Below, in pieces: positions 1-11,179 of a DNA stretch of 64,000 bases (the stretch's first letter is position 1; every line of letters starts with the position of its first letter). The notes beneath the pieces were generated by a model. That model was not told where the DNA came from. It saw only the letters and a program-made list of their open reading frames with translations, and did not search any database. Location of the stretch: the NCBI GenBank assembly GCA_933228675.1, contig OW121743.1, positions 111,719,468 through 111,783,467 on the forward strand. The letters run 5' to 3'. The stretch comes from Stomorhina lunata. Lineage: Eukaryota > Arthropoda > Insecta > Diptera > Rhiniidae. Made by a program: the position numbers and the translations under genes.

Positions 1-57
1 AAAATTTTGGATAAAAATATTTATATAAAAAATATTCCCAATTCGGTTTTATTTGTT

Positions 58-247
58 TCAAATAATATAACAAATGTTCGAGATTATATATCTTTGTTCT
101 CTCGAAACGTGTACTTTTTTGCTAATATACAAATATCAACTGAATGTCTTGTATACTCATTTTCACGAGTTTGATTAATGATCGTGATAGTAACGAAAAT
201 TACAAATAGTCTTCGGCTTCTGGTGGTAGAGGCTGCCTACGCCTGCT
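58..247 (-). mobile_element. Interspersed 'AGAAGCCGAAG' module, copy 1
   Basis: Reads in reverse as the same sequence found at 36666, 41036 and (also reversed) 47305. Shared blocks are CTTCGGCTTCTGGTGGT near 211-228, TTAATGATCGTGATA near 175-190 and ATATATCTTTGTTCTCTCG near 86-105. The outer end continues into GGCTGCCTACGCC, as in the 41036 copy. At the other loci this module sits next to a CTATAG/GAT satellite array. Here the array side lies off the left edge of the window, apart from a few AT-rich bases at 1-57. No coding capacity. Family identity is unknown. Confidence 0.6.
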
Positions 248-249
248 TA

Positions 250-310
250 TATATTTAGATAATCCTTAAAGTATGTTACACAAATCTTTCTGAAATATCT
301 TACATTTCAA
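250..310. mobile_element. MITE right-arm fragment
   Basis: The stretch from TTAGATAATCCTTAAAGTAT through to ATCTTACATTT matches the right arm of the palindromic MITEs at 47584-47846 and 51042-51343, without a partner left arm. It is a solo arm or truncated relic and contains one copy of the dispersed CCTAAAAGTATGCAACA-type motif. Confidence 0.5.
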
Positions 311-2100
311 AATATTTTTTAGTTTATTCAAAATTTAAAAAAAAAATCGAATTTAAGAGTTTGTTCTGAATCTAAATAAAACTGACATTTTCTCATACAG
401 TTTTTCCTTATATACCTCTAGAAGTTAATGTATGGCCTCAGAATCGGGATTGACTGAATATTATAACTTTTTTTGAAATCAATTTAACTATTCTCATTCC
501 AACCAACTGAGACCTGATTCCAATTGATACTGAAAACAACACTTCTCGAATTCGGAGACAATTATAGAAGATTATGGTGCATACTTAAGGGCATTTAAAA
601 TTAAATATAAATCATACGAAATTCTAAGACAAGACAAAAATAACATATAAACAAATACTGGAAAACCTTCAAACAGTTAATTTTTTTCTCTTTGAAACAT
701 GTAAGCCTATAAGTAGGCATCAGAATACACACGTAAGAATTTATAACCTATTAAGTATGAACTCACAAAATTATCCTATTTATAATTATATACCAAAACA
801 CATACATAAATTATTATTATACAATATTTATAAGGTATTCTACTAGAAATTCAGAATAAACTTATTTGAAATTATAACGCTATTAATATATAAAACTTCA
901 TTATCATCATAAACATTAACATTAACAAAAATACAATATAATAATGATTATAAACATAATGATGGTAATTTTTTTTTGCGTGAAATTAGGCTTTAATAAA
1001 AGGAAGAAAAAAAAATGAAAAAAAAATCCATATTAAACTCCCAATTTAATGACGACAGAACTGACGTTACTCTCGTTGTAGACTGGCGATGGTTGGGTGT
1101 GGCGCTTTAAGAGCCAAATAGCAAAATATAGAATAAAAAGAACATGTTATAATTATATAAATTTTAAGTGTTATGACTGTATTAAAGGAACCGTATAATA
1201 ATGAAGCTTGTTAACAGTTTAAAATTGAATACACTATTGACCCTGGTTATATGCTATGGAAAATTCTCTGTTCAAATGTTTGCTTTTGCCTTTTCCTGCT
1301 GCCAACATTAAAATGCTAAAAATATTTGTTGATTTACATTTTATATATCTATGTAAATTTGTATAAAGATATATTTAGGTCTTATGGCAAAAGGAAGTTT
1401 TATTTAGGGTGAAAGTCTCATTTTCTTGTTAAAACTTTTTTTGTTTAGGTTTTTATTTCGCTGTTTAGGTAACTAAAGTTCAAAGTTTGTTTATTGAAAA
1501 TTTTTGAAATGAAAGTGAGCGTTGCCTAAAAAAGACAGCAATAACAGATAATAAAAAAGAGGTTTTTGAAAGGAAAATTGACAATTTAAATTGAAATTGG
1601 TTGGCAGAAATTGAATTTTATTAAGAAGTTGGAAAAAAGCGTTGTCTATATTTAGGAGGTAGCCAAAATTATATTTATGATTGACTTGAAGTAACTGGAA
1701 GGGAAGCTAAAATGAATTTTGGGTAAATTAATATAATAAAGTTTATATAGAGAAGAAAGAAATGTCTGAACAATACAATATTTCATAAAAATTTTATTGC
1801 ATTTTTTTAACGCCGTCTTTATTTGGTCTTTGATCATGGATTAAATGTTATGAGCTAAAATTGAATTATTAAATAAGATAAGAGGATTTGAATTCTTTAA
1901 GTTCGAGCCAATATCTGATAGGTTTTTGTATCAACCGTGAGTTTGTAGCTTGCTTGTTTTTCTTTTGAAGCCTCCGATAAATATGCAACACTTTTTTACA
2001 TAAGGTTTTAATTTGTATTAAATAAGATTTCAAATCGTATTAAATAGCATATAAATCATGATTCTGATATTCTACTAAAACCAAAATCTGTGAAATTTAA
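311..2100. other. AT-rich unique DNA, no gene seen
   Basis: Stop codons are dense in all frames and no domain is recognisable. The longest open frame (61 codons) is unremarkable at this base composition. It holds copies of the dispersed 20-bp motif at about 575-591, 1641-1660 and 1971-1992. Nothing else was recognised. Confidence 0.6.
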
Positions 2101-2735
2101 AACAAAAATATTGTTAACGAAAATTTTTCTATGGAAAATATTTTTGACGAATATTTTTTTATAGAAAAAAATCTTAACGAAAATGTTTCCATAGATAAAT
2201 ATGCTAAACGAAAATTTTTTTATAGAAAAATATTTTTAACACAATTTTTTCTATAGAAAAATATTTTTAACACAAATTTTTCTATAGAAAAATATTTTTA
2301 ACACAAATTTTTCTATAGAAAAATATTTTTAACAAAAATTTTTCTATAGAAAAATATATTTAACAAAAATTTTTCTATAGAAAAATATTTTTTAACAAAA
2401 ATTTTTCTATAGAAAACTATTTTTAACAAAAATTTTTCTATAGAAAAATATTTTTAACAAAAATTTTTCTATAGAAAAATATTTTTAACAAAAATTTTTC
2501 TATAGAAAAATATTTTTAACAAAAATTTTTCTATAGAAAAATATTTTTAACAAAAATTTTTCTATAGAAAAATATTTTTAACAAAAATTTTTCTATAGAA
2601 AAATATTTTTAACAAAAATTTTTCTATAGAAAAATATTTTTAACAAACATTTTTCTATAGAAAAATATTTTTAAGAAAAATTTTTTTATGGAAAACTATT
2701 TTTAACAAAAATTTTTCTATAGAAAAATATTTTAA
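2101..2735. repeat. Satellite array S1, 31-bp period
   Basis: The unit can be written T5-CTATAG-A5-TA-T5-AAC-A5, 31 bp. About 13 units between 2270 and 2680 are nearly identical. Units at both edges are degenerate (CTATGG, GACG, AACG linkers), the usual picture of an array with a homogenised core and decaying margins. No transcription signal is visible. Confidence 0.9.
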
Positions 2736-5335
2736 AAGAAAACTTTGAATTACCTGAAAGTATGCTACAAAATATTTACTAATAAGTTTAGACTTCTCTT
2801 TTGATGTTAAAGGATTCAATTTGTTTTAAAACAAAATTTAGGGTAAAGAAACACAATTTAACAAATTGTGCTGCATACTTTTAGGAGTTTTGAGTCAATA
2901 TATCACACATTTCGGGAAATTTCATTAAGAAAAACAATATTTCTTCACTTCTTGAGACACGTACTAGTAAAGTTCATCAACTTAATTTAAAGAAATAAAA
3001 AGTTAAAGTTGCACTTCTCCTAAAAGTATACACCATAATATTTTCTAAAAAGTCCACATATATTCCTCGCTCGATGTCGAGTAGTGTTTAGAAACCAATT
3101 TCATTAAAGTATAATTCAGGAGTAAATAAAACCCATTTCAACAAAATATGTTGCATACTTTTTGGATTTTTGAGTTAATGTATTCTATATTTCGGGCAAG
3201 TTCATAAGGTTAAACGATATATTTTCACTTGTTGACATCCTAACACATCCCAACAGAATATTTCTCATCACATTTTGTAGTAAGAAAATTTGATGCTATT
3301 TTTATATATATAACAAAATTTAAAAGATATAAACATCTACTCAAAAAGTTTAACAACTTTATTAATTAAAATTTCAAAAACTCATAAAAACAAAATGTCA
3401 AATATAAAATGACCAATGCAGAAACACAAAAAATTTGCATAAAAATCGAAAGAAAAATTTTGCTTTTAAAGCACCTCAACAAAAAATTATGCAGAAACAT
3501 GATTGAAAATTAAATATGTATGAAAATAAAACCAAATAAACAAATAAATAAAATGAAAATACTAAAATTATGCAAAAAATTTTTTTCGGAATTATTTTTC
3601 TAGTTTAGAAAGAGTAGAAATATTTAATTAAAATTAAAATTTTAAAATAATATTTAGCTAAAGAAAAACAAACAACACTTAACTAGAAAAACCACTAGAA
3701 ATAAATTAAATTTATTTAAACAATAGTCAAAATATAAATTATTTAAAATACCATATAATTTAATTTAAAAATCATTTTAAATAGATATCAAGCAACAAAT
3801 ATTTTTATGACAGTATTTTAAATTAAAAGCTCTTTGTATTTATAAACTTTTCATATTTTATTTTATATCCCCTTAAACAAAATTTCAGTTGAAAAACCAC
3901 CCCTAAAATATACTATTATTTTGTGTATAATTAATTTTGTGTCATTTTGTCTATTTGAAGTTTTCCTATAAAATTGAGTATTATTATGTTCGTTATACAC
4001 ATTTCCATCATAACCTCTAATACATACATACATTCAACATTTTTACGAATTTATCATTTAACAATAGATCCCTAATGATAGGCAATATTTTTTTTAAACA
4101 CCGCCAATGCTGTTGTTTGTAAAAGAACATGTTTATTTTAGGGATTTTTTGTTTTCGAAAACAATTTAGAGTTTTTTTCCTTTTTGCTCTTACGAGGCCA
4201 GATAATCAAAGCACTAAGACATTAACAAAAACGCCATTACTAAAAGACATTAAAATTCTAACAATTGTAAGCTGTTATGACAATGACTTTATAGCATACA
4301 TTTAGGCAAATAGACAAATTTATCTTTAAGAGAAATATATTTCAGTCTTAAGGCAATAACACAAAAACTTCCACTGAACCACAATAACTAAATAAGAGCA
4401 GTTTGACAAATTTATCACGTCATTATTAAGCAACACCAAAACTTAAGACGTTTTAAGTAGCAGCAGATTTTGTTGCCTATTTTAAGGCTAAAATTTAAAT
4501 TTTTAGTTAATGCTGTAAAAAGATTTAACTCGCCAAAAATGTAGTAGCGAACATTAAAAACGTGACATTTTTTTTTAATTTTATTTTCAGAAATTTTAAA
4601 TAAGTGTTGGAAAAAAACCAAAGCATACTTTTGGACTCTAAAGTAGCCAACAAATTTAAACCACATTTTATACCAAAACTTTTAGCTATTAAATGCTTAA
4701 AAAACTACTTGTTTTATGTGATTTTTGGCAAGTGGACAAATTTGAGTAAATAGTTTAGACTTTAAGGGTAGAAAAAAAAAAACAAATTGTAAAAAAATAT
4801 ACGTGAAAGTAAGTCAAGACTAAAGTGTACGTCATGAAAGTGAATGAATAAAATGCACTTAAAAAATATAAGGTCTTTTCATGAATTATTAAGCTACAAC
4901 AAACAAGATTTCCATTTAAATTAAAACTAACAGGGGTTCTGAGAGAATTTTGTTGTATTTTCTAGGAGGTTCGAGATTGAAAAAGTGTTAATGAAAATTT
5001 GCATATGCAATTTTTGGCTTTTTGAAGTCTCTGATTTCAGTAAATTTTGTGAATTAAGTCCTTTTAAAGCAAATAATAATTCCAAAAAGATCCAGGCAAT
5101 TCCAAATAATGTCTGTTAATATAATTATATTATTGTAATGACCCTAAAATATGCAATACATTTTTTAATAACTTTAATTTTTCCTAATAGAATTTAAAAA
5201 CAATTGTAGTAAATACTCTTAGAGATTTCAGTTAAATTAGGGCATAATAAATAAAATTTGTAAGTTTTGAGGAAATAAGTTTCACGCCAAACCAAAGATT
5301 TATACCAACAATCAATTGAAAGTTTAAAAATAATC
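2736..5335. other. AT-rich unique DNA with dispersed motifs
   Basis: No supported gene. The one 83-codon open frame (4415-4666, minus) has no recognisable domain. The dispersed 20-bp motif appears at 2753-2770, 2868-2887, 3017-3034, 3149-3166, 4470-4488, 4621-4636, 4951-4970 and 5139-5162, in both orientations. That is an unusually dense run. Confidence 0.6.
2868..2887 (+). repeat. Dispersed 20-bp motif copy
   Basis: GTGCTGCATACTTTTAGGAG, the reverse-complement orientation of the consensus. Part of a cluster of four copies within 420 bp (2753, 2868, 3017, 3149) lying just after satellite S1. Confidence 0.7.
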
Positions 5336-5420
5336 GGATAAGGGGAAAGCGTGTCTATGACCCGCCCAAAGTCTATTTTTCAGACTTTGGGCGGGTCATG
5401 GACGCGCTTTACCCTTATCC
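5336..5420. repeat. GC-rich 39-bp inverted repeat (hairpin)
   Basis: Arms 5336-5374 and 5382-5420 are complementary with three mismatches around a 7-base loop. The arms contain TATGACCCGCCCAAAGTCT, strikingly GC-rich against about 80% AT surroundings. It could be a small foldback transposon, the relic of a larger palindrome, or a hairpin-RNA locus. I see no target duplication that decides. Confidence 0.8.
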
Positions 5421-5552
5421 CTTATCCTTATCCTCATTTTTTACTTTGATTCTCAATAACTTGATTACAACTTAATAATTAAGAAATTCCAAAATAAGAC
5501 ATGATTTACAATTTTGTGGCCTATAAGTACTAAATAGCTGAGTTTTTTTTTC

Positions 5553-6820
5553 TTACTAGCTATACCCTGCATTCGTTGTTGCGCCACCAACAAAAATAAG
5601 TTTGAAGGAAAACCATTACACAAATATTCAATAAGATTAGAATAATGTTTGGTGGTGCCATCTATCGGTAATTAATCGATCCAACATAGAAACCTCCGTC
5701 GACTCATGAGCAACAACTTTGCTAAAGATCATGAAAAATTTTATATAAAAATAAAAAAAATTTGAAAAATTTCCTATAAAAATATTACATTTTTAAAAAA
5801 TTGCTAAAAAATAAGAAATTTTCGAAAAATTTCCTATAAAAATAAGAAATTTTTGAAAAATTTCCTATAAAAATAAGAAATTTTTGAAAAATTTCCTATA
5901 AAAATAAGAAATTTTTGAAAAATTTCCTATAGAAATAAGAAATTTTTGAAAAATTTCCTATAAAAATAAGAAATTTTTGAAAAATTTCCTATAAAAATAA
6001 GAAATTTTTGAAAAATTTCCTATAAAAATAAGAAATTTTTGAAAAATTTCCTATAAAAATAAGAAATTTTTGAAAAATTTCCTATAAAAATAAGAAATTT
6101 TTGAAAAATTTCCTATAAAAATAAGAAATTTTTGAAAAATTTTCTTTAAAAATAAGAAATTTTTGAAAAATTTTCTATAAAAATAAGAATTTATTTAAAA
6201 ATTTTCTACAAAAATATAAAATTTATTAAAAATATCTTATATAAATAGGAACATTTTTAAAAAATTTTTGAAAAATTTCCTATAAAAATAAGAAATTTTG
6301 GAAACGGTTTCTACAAAAACAAGAAATTTTTGAAAAATTTCCTAAAAAAAAGAAATTTTTGAAAAATTTCCTAAAAAAAAAAAAAAAAAAAAAATTAAAA
6401 TTTTTTTTTAAGTGGTACCATCTGACAAAAGTTAGTCACATCTTCATTGGGTCAGGCACATTAACTTTGCTTAAGATCTTAGCATGATCAAAGGCACAGT
6501 TTACGATTTAATTAGTTTTGAGTAATTTTCAGTGGTGCCACCTGTCGGAAATTGAGTATACCAACTTTACAACCTTCGTCGGCTCATGCGCAAAAACTTT
6601 GCTAAAGATCATAGGATTATCAAATGCACAGTTTACGATTTAATTAACTTTAAGCAATTTACAGTAGCGCCACCTGTCGGAACATGGTCATACCAACTTA
6701 TTAATGTTCGTCGGCTTATGAGCAACAGTTTTTTATGAGATCATAACATGAGCAAATGCATATTTTACTATTCTATAAAGGACATACAGACAAACGTTAA
6801 TTTTTATATATAGAAGGTAG
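5553..6820 (+). mobile_element. Helentron-like element with ~125-bp internal repeats, copy 1
   Basis: It opens with ACTAGCTATACCCTGC and a GCGCCACCAAC block, and closes with GGACATACAGACAAACG followed by TTTTTATATATAGAAG. Inside are four diverged units of 120-130 bp (about 5649, 6411, 6530, 6661). Each carries GGCGCCACCTGTCGGAA, then CGTCGGCTCATGAGCAA, then ACTTTGCTAAAGATCAT. This layout (ACTAGCT-type start, internal minisatellite, TATATATAGAA end) is typical of non-autonomous Helentron/HINE elements; that family call is inference. A 31-bp satellite (S2) has expanded between units 1 and 2. A reversed copy lies at 12384-12900. No helicase coding. Confidence 0.6.
5735..6395. repeat. Satellite array S2, 31-bp period
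   Basis: Unit A3-T5-G-A5-T3-CC-TAT-A5-TAAG, 31 bp. The region 5820-6150 is almost invariant and the 3' side decays into a poly(A) run near 6367-6394. The array lies inside the Helentron-like element, directly after its first internal unit. The unit differs from satellite E (26936 onwards) mainly in TAAG versus TAGT, so the two are close relatives. Confidence 0.9.
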
Positions 6821-9800
6821 AAGAAGATCAGAAAATTGGACTTTTTCTCAGATCGGTTTCAAAATTTTTTGATAAATACCAAAAAATTATACCGAAACGG
6901 CCCTTATATTTCTGTTCAAGTCTAATAATGGCATTAAGAGTAATTAAAAAAAAATTAAGTTTCTTATACTTTAACATTTTCGCCTAGATTTTTAACTCTA
7001 CTTAACAAACAAAAGAAAGTAGTAACGGAAATGGTTACTGGCACAAGGATCTTGAAAAACAAATGTAAGCCTTAAAAAAATAAAGTGGTAGAAAAAATAT
7101 TCTAATTTTTTTAAACAAAACACAATACAGGGAAAGTTAACAAAAAACGTCACTGTTGCATTTCTAACAAAAAATCTGTACAAAACGGCTTTAAACAACA
7201 ACAAGATATAGCTAAAAAAAAAGCTTAATAAAAGACCCGCACTAGCTTTAGTTCTTTAAATTATTATCCTTGAGCGATTTTTTTACGTTTTCTGCAATGT
7301 TTTTTTAAACAACTTGCTCTAAACTTTGCTCACATTTACACTGACACATACTAGATAAACAAATAGCTTTCGGTCTTGCATTAACTAAAATGTGTTGCCT
7401 ACATTTAGGGTTGTAAGAAAATAAAATTTATAGCATACACACAAAACATTTTCTTAAAAAAAGTTCTAAAAAAGAGAAAGTAAACGAAGAAGGGTAGACT
7501 GGTTTCATATTGTATAATAGATATAAAGTTAGATAATTATTTTAAAAATAACTGCGAACAGAAACAACATTGTACGAGTATTATTTATGAGTCCGGAAAC
7601 CCAATCACGTTTTTTAATTTAATTTACTCTACAATTTCGCTAGAAATTTGAACATGAAAATAGGAAAGAACACTAAACAGTTTGCCGAGTTTTTAATTGG
7701 TTGTACAGTGGCGTCATTTATAAAAAAAGGTTTAAAAATATATTTAAGCTTGTGAAGAAAAAAAGGTATTAAATTAAATTTGGTAGAGAAAATAGTTAGC
7801 GACAAATCAATCAAAAAAAGTATATAAAATGTTTAAATAGGTGTAAATTTTAAATGAAATGAGACATTTAAAGTAACAAAGAGCGTTAAATCTCATAAAA
7901 GGATTGAGGAGAAATGTTTGAAAAATAGTGCTGCATACTTTTAGGGCGTCCGAGAAATAACAAAATTAATTTATTGCTGTTCTCCTTTAAGTATGCAACA
8001 CATTTTCTCAAACATTTTTAAATTTAAATCAGTATCATATTTATTAGTTTTTATAATTTTAGCAATTTTAGCGATTTTGTATTTTAATAAAATTTCAAAA
8101 AGCCCCCAAATTATGAGTTAGAATTTGTTTTAAATTTTCTTAGAGACTCAACTTTTCAAAATTATATTTTTAAATTTTTGCTTAAAAACTAACAAAAAAC
8201 TAACATAACAAAAATTTTTGAATATTTTTTTGTGTGTATTTTATAATTTCTTATCCCTGGAGTCTATAAATAAATGTTGCCTTTTTAAAACGTGTATGTT
8301 GCTCCCTAAAGTAGGCTTTGGAAATTTGAAGGCAAACGAATAAAATGCCCACAATTTATTTTGTAATTTTATAAATGAGAGTGGAAGCAGTTAAGGTAGG
8401 AGTTACTTAAGCAAATAAAATGTTGCCTATTTTAAGACTGCGCATTAAAAAATGTTTTCATGTCTTAATATAAACTCTAGATCTGTAAAAAATTGTAAAA
8501 ATTTGAATTTTTGTATTCTATAAATATATATTTTGTATTGTTTATGTATTGCATTTGAAAATTGTATGTACAACTTCAAGATCAAATAGATTGTCAAGTT
8601 GCTCCTTAAAGATACCGCTACTAAATTTAATTTTTCTATATAATTTTGTTGTTATTTAAAAAATTTAATTTGTATTGTGTATTTCAAGGCACAAATAATT
8701 TTATAAAATTTTATAAGTTCCATTTTGTCTACTTCAAGGCAGTAATTTAAAAATTTTATTTTGTATTGCCTATTTCAAGGCGCTTCTAAAGATGTTCTTT
8801 ACTATTTTATGCAATTTTATAAGTTCAGTTTTCGATAATTTATTAAATCTTTAATATTTGAATTTTATAGCAAGCTTTCAGGCTATTTTGCATATTTCTG
8901 ACTTATTCTAAGAAATTCCAAAACAACTTGAGGAAAACTTTAGTTTTTTCAATTTTTTTTAGCAATTCTGGTTAAGTATTCAAATGCTTTGTTGTGACAA
9001 AAAACAGTGGCGTATTATGCAAATTTGTTAAAATGTTTTTAAAACTTGCCAATTTTTTTTGTAATACTATTTATAAAATTCAAGACAGCCGCTAAATGTT
9101 GAAAAGGTCAAAATGCAGGGCTCAAGTTAAGTACTTAATTTTAAGAAAATTAGTGATTCATATGAAATTGAAAATTTGTTTAAAACTTAATAAAATACCT
9201 AAATTTTATTCTTAGAAAATAATAATTTGAAAACTCTGAAAATAAAATGACATAATTAACATAAGTGTTTATTGGCACCGAAAACTAGGCTTTCATTTTT
9301 AAAACTTCCTGTTTGTGCACAAAACTGTTTTCATTGGGGATTTTTGCTTTTGAAAATAATAACAAAATAAGCTTCTAAATATACACAATTTAAAATTCCA
9401 AAAATATTCAAAATAAGAATTTTTGATTGCCTATAAAAAGCTTTTGGAACCTTAACGTATACCTAAATTTATTTATAGATATAAAGCCTTAAGGTAGGCA
9501 AACAAAATTGTAAAAACAAACTTATAAGAAATTAATTGTAACAACTTGATTCCTAGAAATGTTGTTAAATTTTTATAAATCCATAAAGCTCTAATTCAAT
9601 AACAAGTTTATTTTCTCTATATAAATACCTTTTAATTAGGTTTGGGATAAGTCGAAAGTCAAAAATTATATTGTCCACGAATAGCTTTTAGTTATACACA
9701 AACACCATCAAGATACTCCGCCAGTCCATCTTTTATGGCTATTTAAAACATAAATTCCAACTAAATCCAAAACTCATAAAAAGCCAACAACAAAAATAAT

Positions 9801-10139
9801 ATGTTCTCGAGATCATAAAACAAAACAATTAGCATACTTTAGGGCGGCTTTTTCTTCTAAGAATGAAAAAAATAAATATTAATTGAAAAAGATTTTTATA
9901 CAGCTTCGAAAGTACTTTTAAAGTGAAATTTTTGTTTTTTTATGTTAAGTAATAAATGTCTATTAATTAAAAAGTACAACCACAAGATAAAGCCGGCATA
10001 TATTAATCTCGTCACAAAAAAAGAAATTAAAAGAAAAATAAAAATTTAAATATCTAATTAATTTTTGGCAAAAAGTTTGGTTTGTACTTTAAAACAGATT
10101 TAAACTTTTTAAGAGACATATTATTTAATTTAGCCCAAA
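6821..10139. other. AT-rich unique DNA
   Basis: No gene is supported. Open frames of 61-68 codons at 6998-7204 and 7629-7814 (minus) show no domain. It holds further copies of the dispersed motif at 7392-7410, 7928-7947, 7982-8001, 8421-8437 and 9829-9846. Copies 7928 and 7982 face each other across about 35 bp. Confidence 0.55.
7982..8001 (-). repeat. Dispersed 20-bp motif copy
   Basis: CTCCTTTAAGTATGCAACAC, facing the opposite-strand copy GTGCTGCATACTTTTAGGGC at 7928-7947. Confidence 0.7.
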
Positions 10140-10756
10140 CTGTACCTTTAAAAATTTTTTAACACAAATTTTTTCAAAGGTTTATGGGAAAAGTGTTTTT
10201 CTACAAATTTTATGTCGATGTAAAAATTTTTCTCAAGAAATTTTCATGAGAAATTTTACATCGAGAATTTTTCTATGAAAAAGATTTACATCAAGAAATT
10301 TTAATGAAAAAAATTGTAATAAATATTTTTTCATTAAATTTTTTTTTTTCTATAAAAAATTGTTATCAAATATTTTGATATGAAAAATGTCCATAAAACT
10401 TTTTTGTACAAAAATTTTTTTATAATTTTTTTTTTTTTAGAAAAATTTACTCGAAATTGCACCAAGAAATTTTATTGCTATAAGAAATTTTATATTAATC
10501 ATTTTTTTGTTTAAATGTTCTTCAAAAAATTTTTTACAAAAAATGTATATCAATAATTTTTCTTAAAAATTTTACATCAATAATTTTTATAGGAAAGTGT
10601 TCATAAAAAATTTGCCAAGAAATTTTCTTTGAAAAATTTGACATAAAAAATTTGAATATAAAATTTTTACTAGAAATTTTTCCAAAAAAAACTTGACTTC
10701 TTAAAAATTTTATTCAAGAAGTTTTTGGTTGAAATGTTTTATCGAAAATTTTTCTA

Positions 10757-10880
10757 GAAAGAAATTAATTTTAGTTGAACCAGAATTTATGTTGATGGTA
10801 GTGGGTTCGAGTCGGGCTCAGGTTCATGTCATAAAAAAAATAATTTATGACATGAACCTGAGCCCGACTCGAACCCACGA
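10757..10880 (+). mobile_element. Foldback element with B-box-like arm, copy 1
   Basis: Arms 10801-10834 and 10845-10878 are a perfect 34-bp inverted repeat beginning GTGGGTTCGAGTCGGGCTCA, with a 10-base loop. GGTTCGAGTC resembles a tRNA B-box, but no A-box or cloverleaf is seen. To the left, 10757-10796 (GTTGAACCAGAATTTATGTT) is the outer arm, whose inverted partner is absent here but present at 20095-20129 in the second copy. The element inserted into a satellite duplicate whose twin at 12217 is empty. Confidence 0.7.
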
Positions 10881-11057
10881 AAATTTTTCTATTAAAAAAA
10901 ATTTATTAAAAGGTTTATCAAAATTTGGGACATCAAACATTTAATTAAAAAGTTTTACTGTAGTGTATTGCACTAAGAATCCCAATTTATTACAATTATT
11001 TATTATTGTAATAAATAGTTTTTTGATAAAACCAAAAAATGTTGGTGGAGAAACCTT

Positions 11058-11103
11058 TCCTCGACGCGTTTCGATGGTTGGTTAGACCATCTCATCAGGA
11101 GGA
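11058..11103 (-). ncRNA. Type I hammerhead ribozyme, minimal stem III (left arm)
   Basis: Exact reverse-complement twin of the ribozyme at 11134-11179, with every core and stem base identical. The predicted cleavage is on the minus strand between 11063 and 11062. The two ribozymes are head to head 30 bp apart, so each strand of the palindrome encodes one. A transcript through the whole palindrome would also contain the antisense of the other and could fold into a long hairpin that competes with ribozyme folding. Confidence 0.88.
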
Positions 11104-11133
11104 TTATCCCTAATTATCCCTAATTAGGGATAA

Positions 11134-11179
11134 TCCTCCTGATGAGATGGTCTAACCAACCATCGAAACGCGTCGAGGA
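11134..11179 (+). ncRNA. Type I hammerhead ribozyme, minimal stem III (right arm)
   Basis: All core elements are present in order. Stem I is TCCTC (11134-11138) pairing with GAGGA (11175-11179). The conserved CTGATGA is at 11139-11145. Stem II GATGGT (11146-11151) pairs with ACCATC (11159-11164) across a 7-base loop. GAAA is at 11165-11168. Then comes ACGCGT (11168-11173) and the cleavage-site C at 11174. Self-cleavage is predicted between 11174 and 11175. Stem III is the self-complementary ACGCGT with essentially no loop. In known ribozymes of this form the stem works best between two copies, as a dimer. I see no missing core base. Activity is inferred, not shown. Confidence 0.88.

Noticed and set aside
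10729..10944. 71-codon frame across the foldback element
   Set aside because: It reads through an inverted repeat and satellite sequence, and the second foldback copy does not preserve it.
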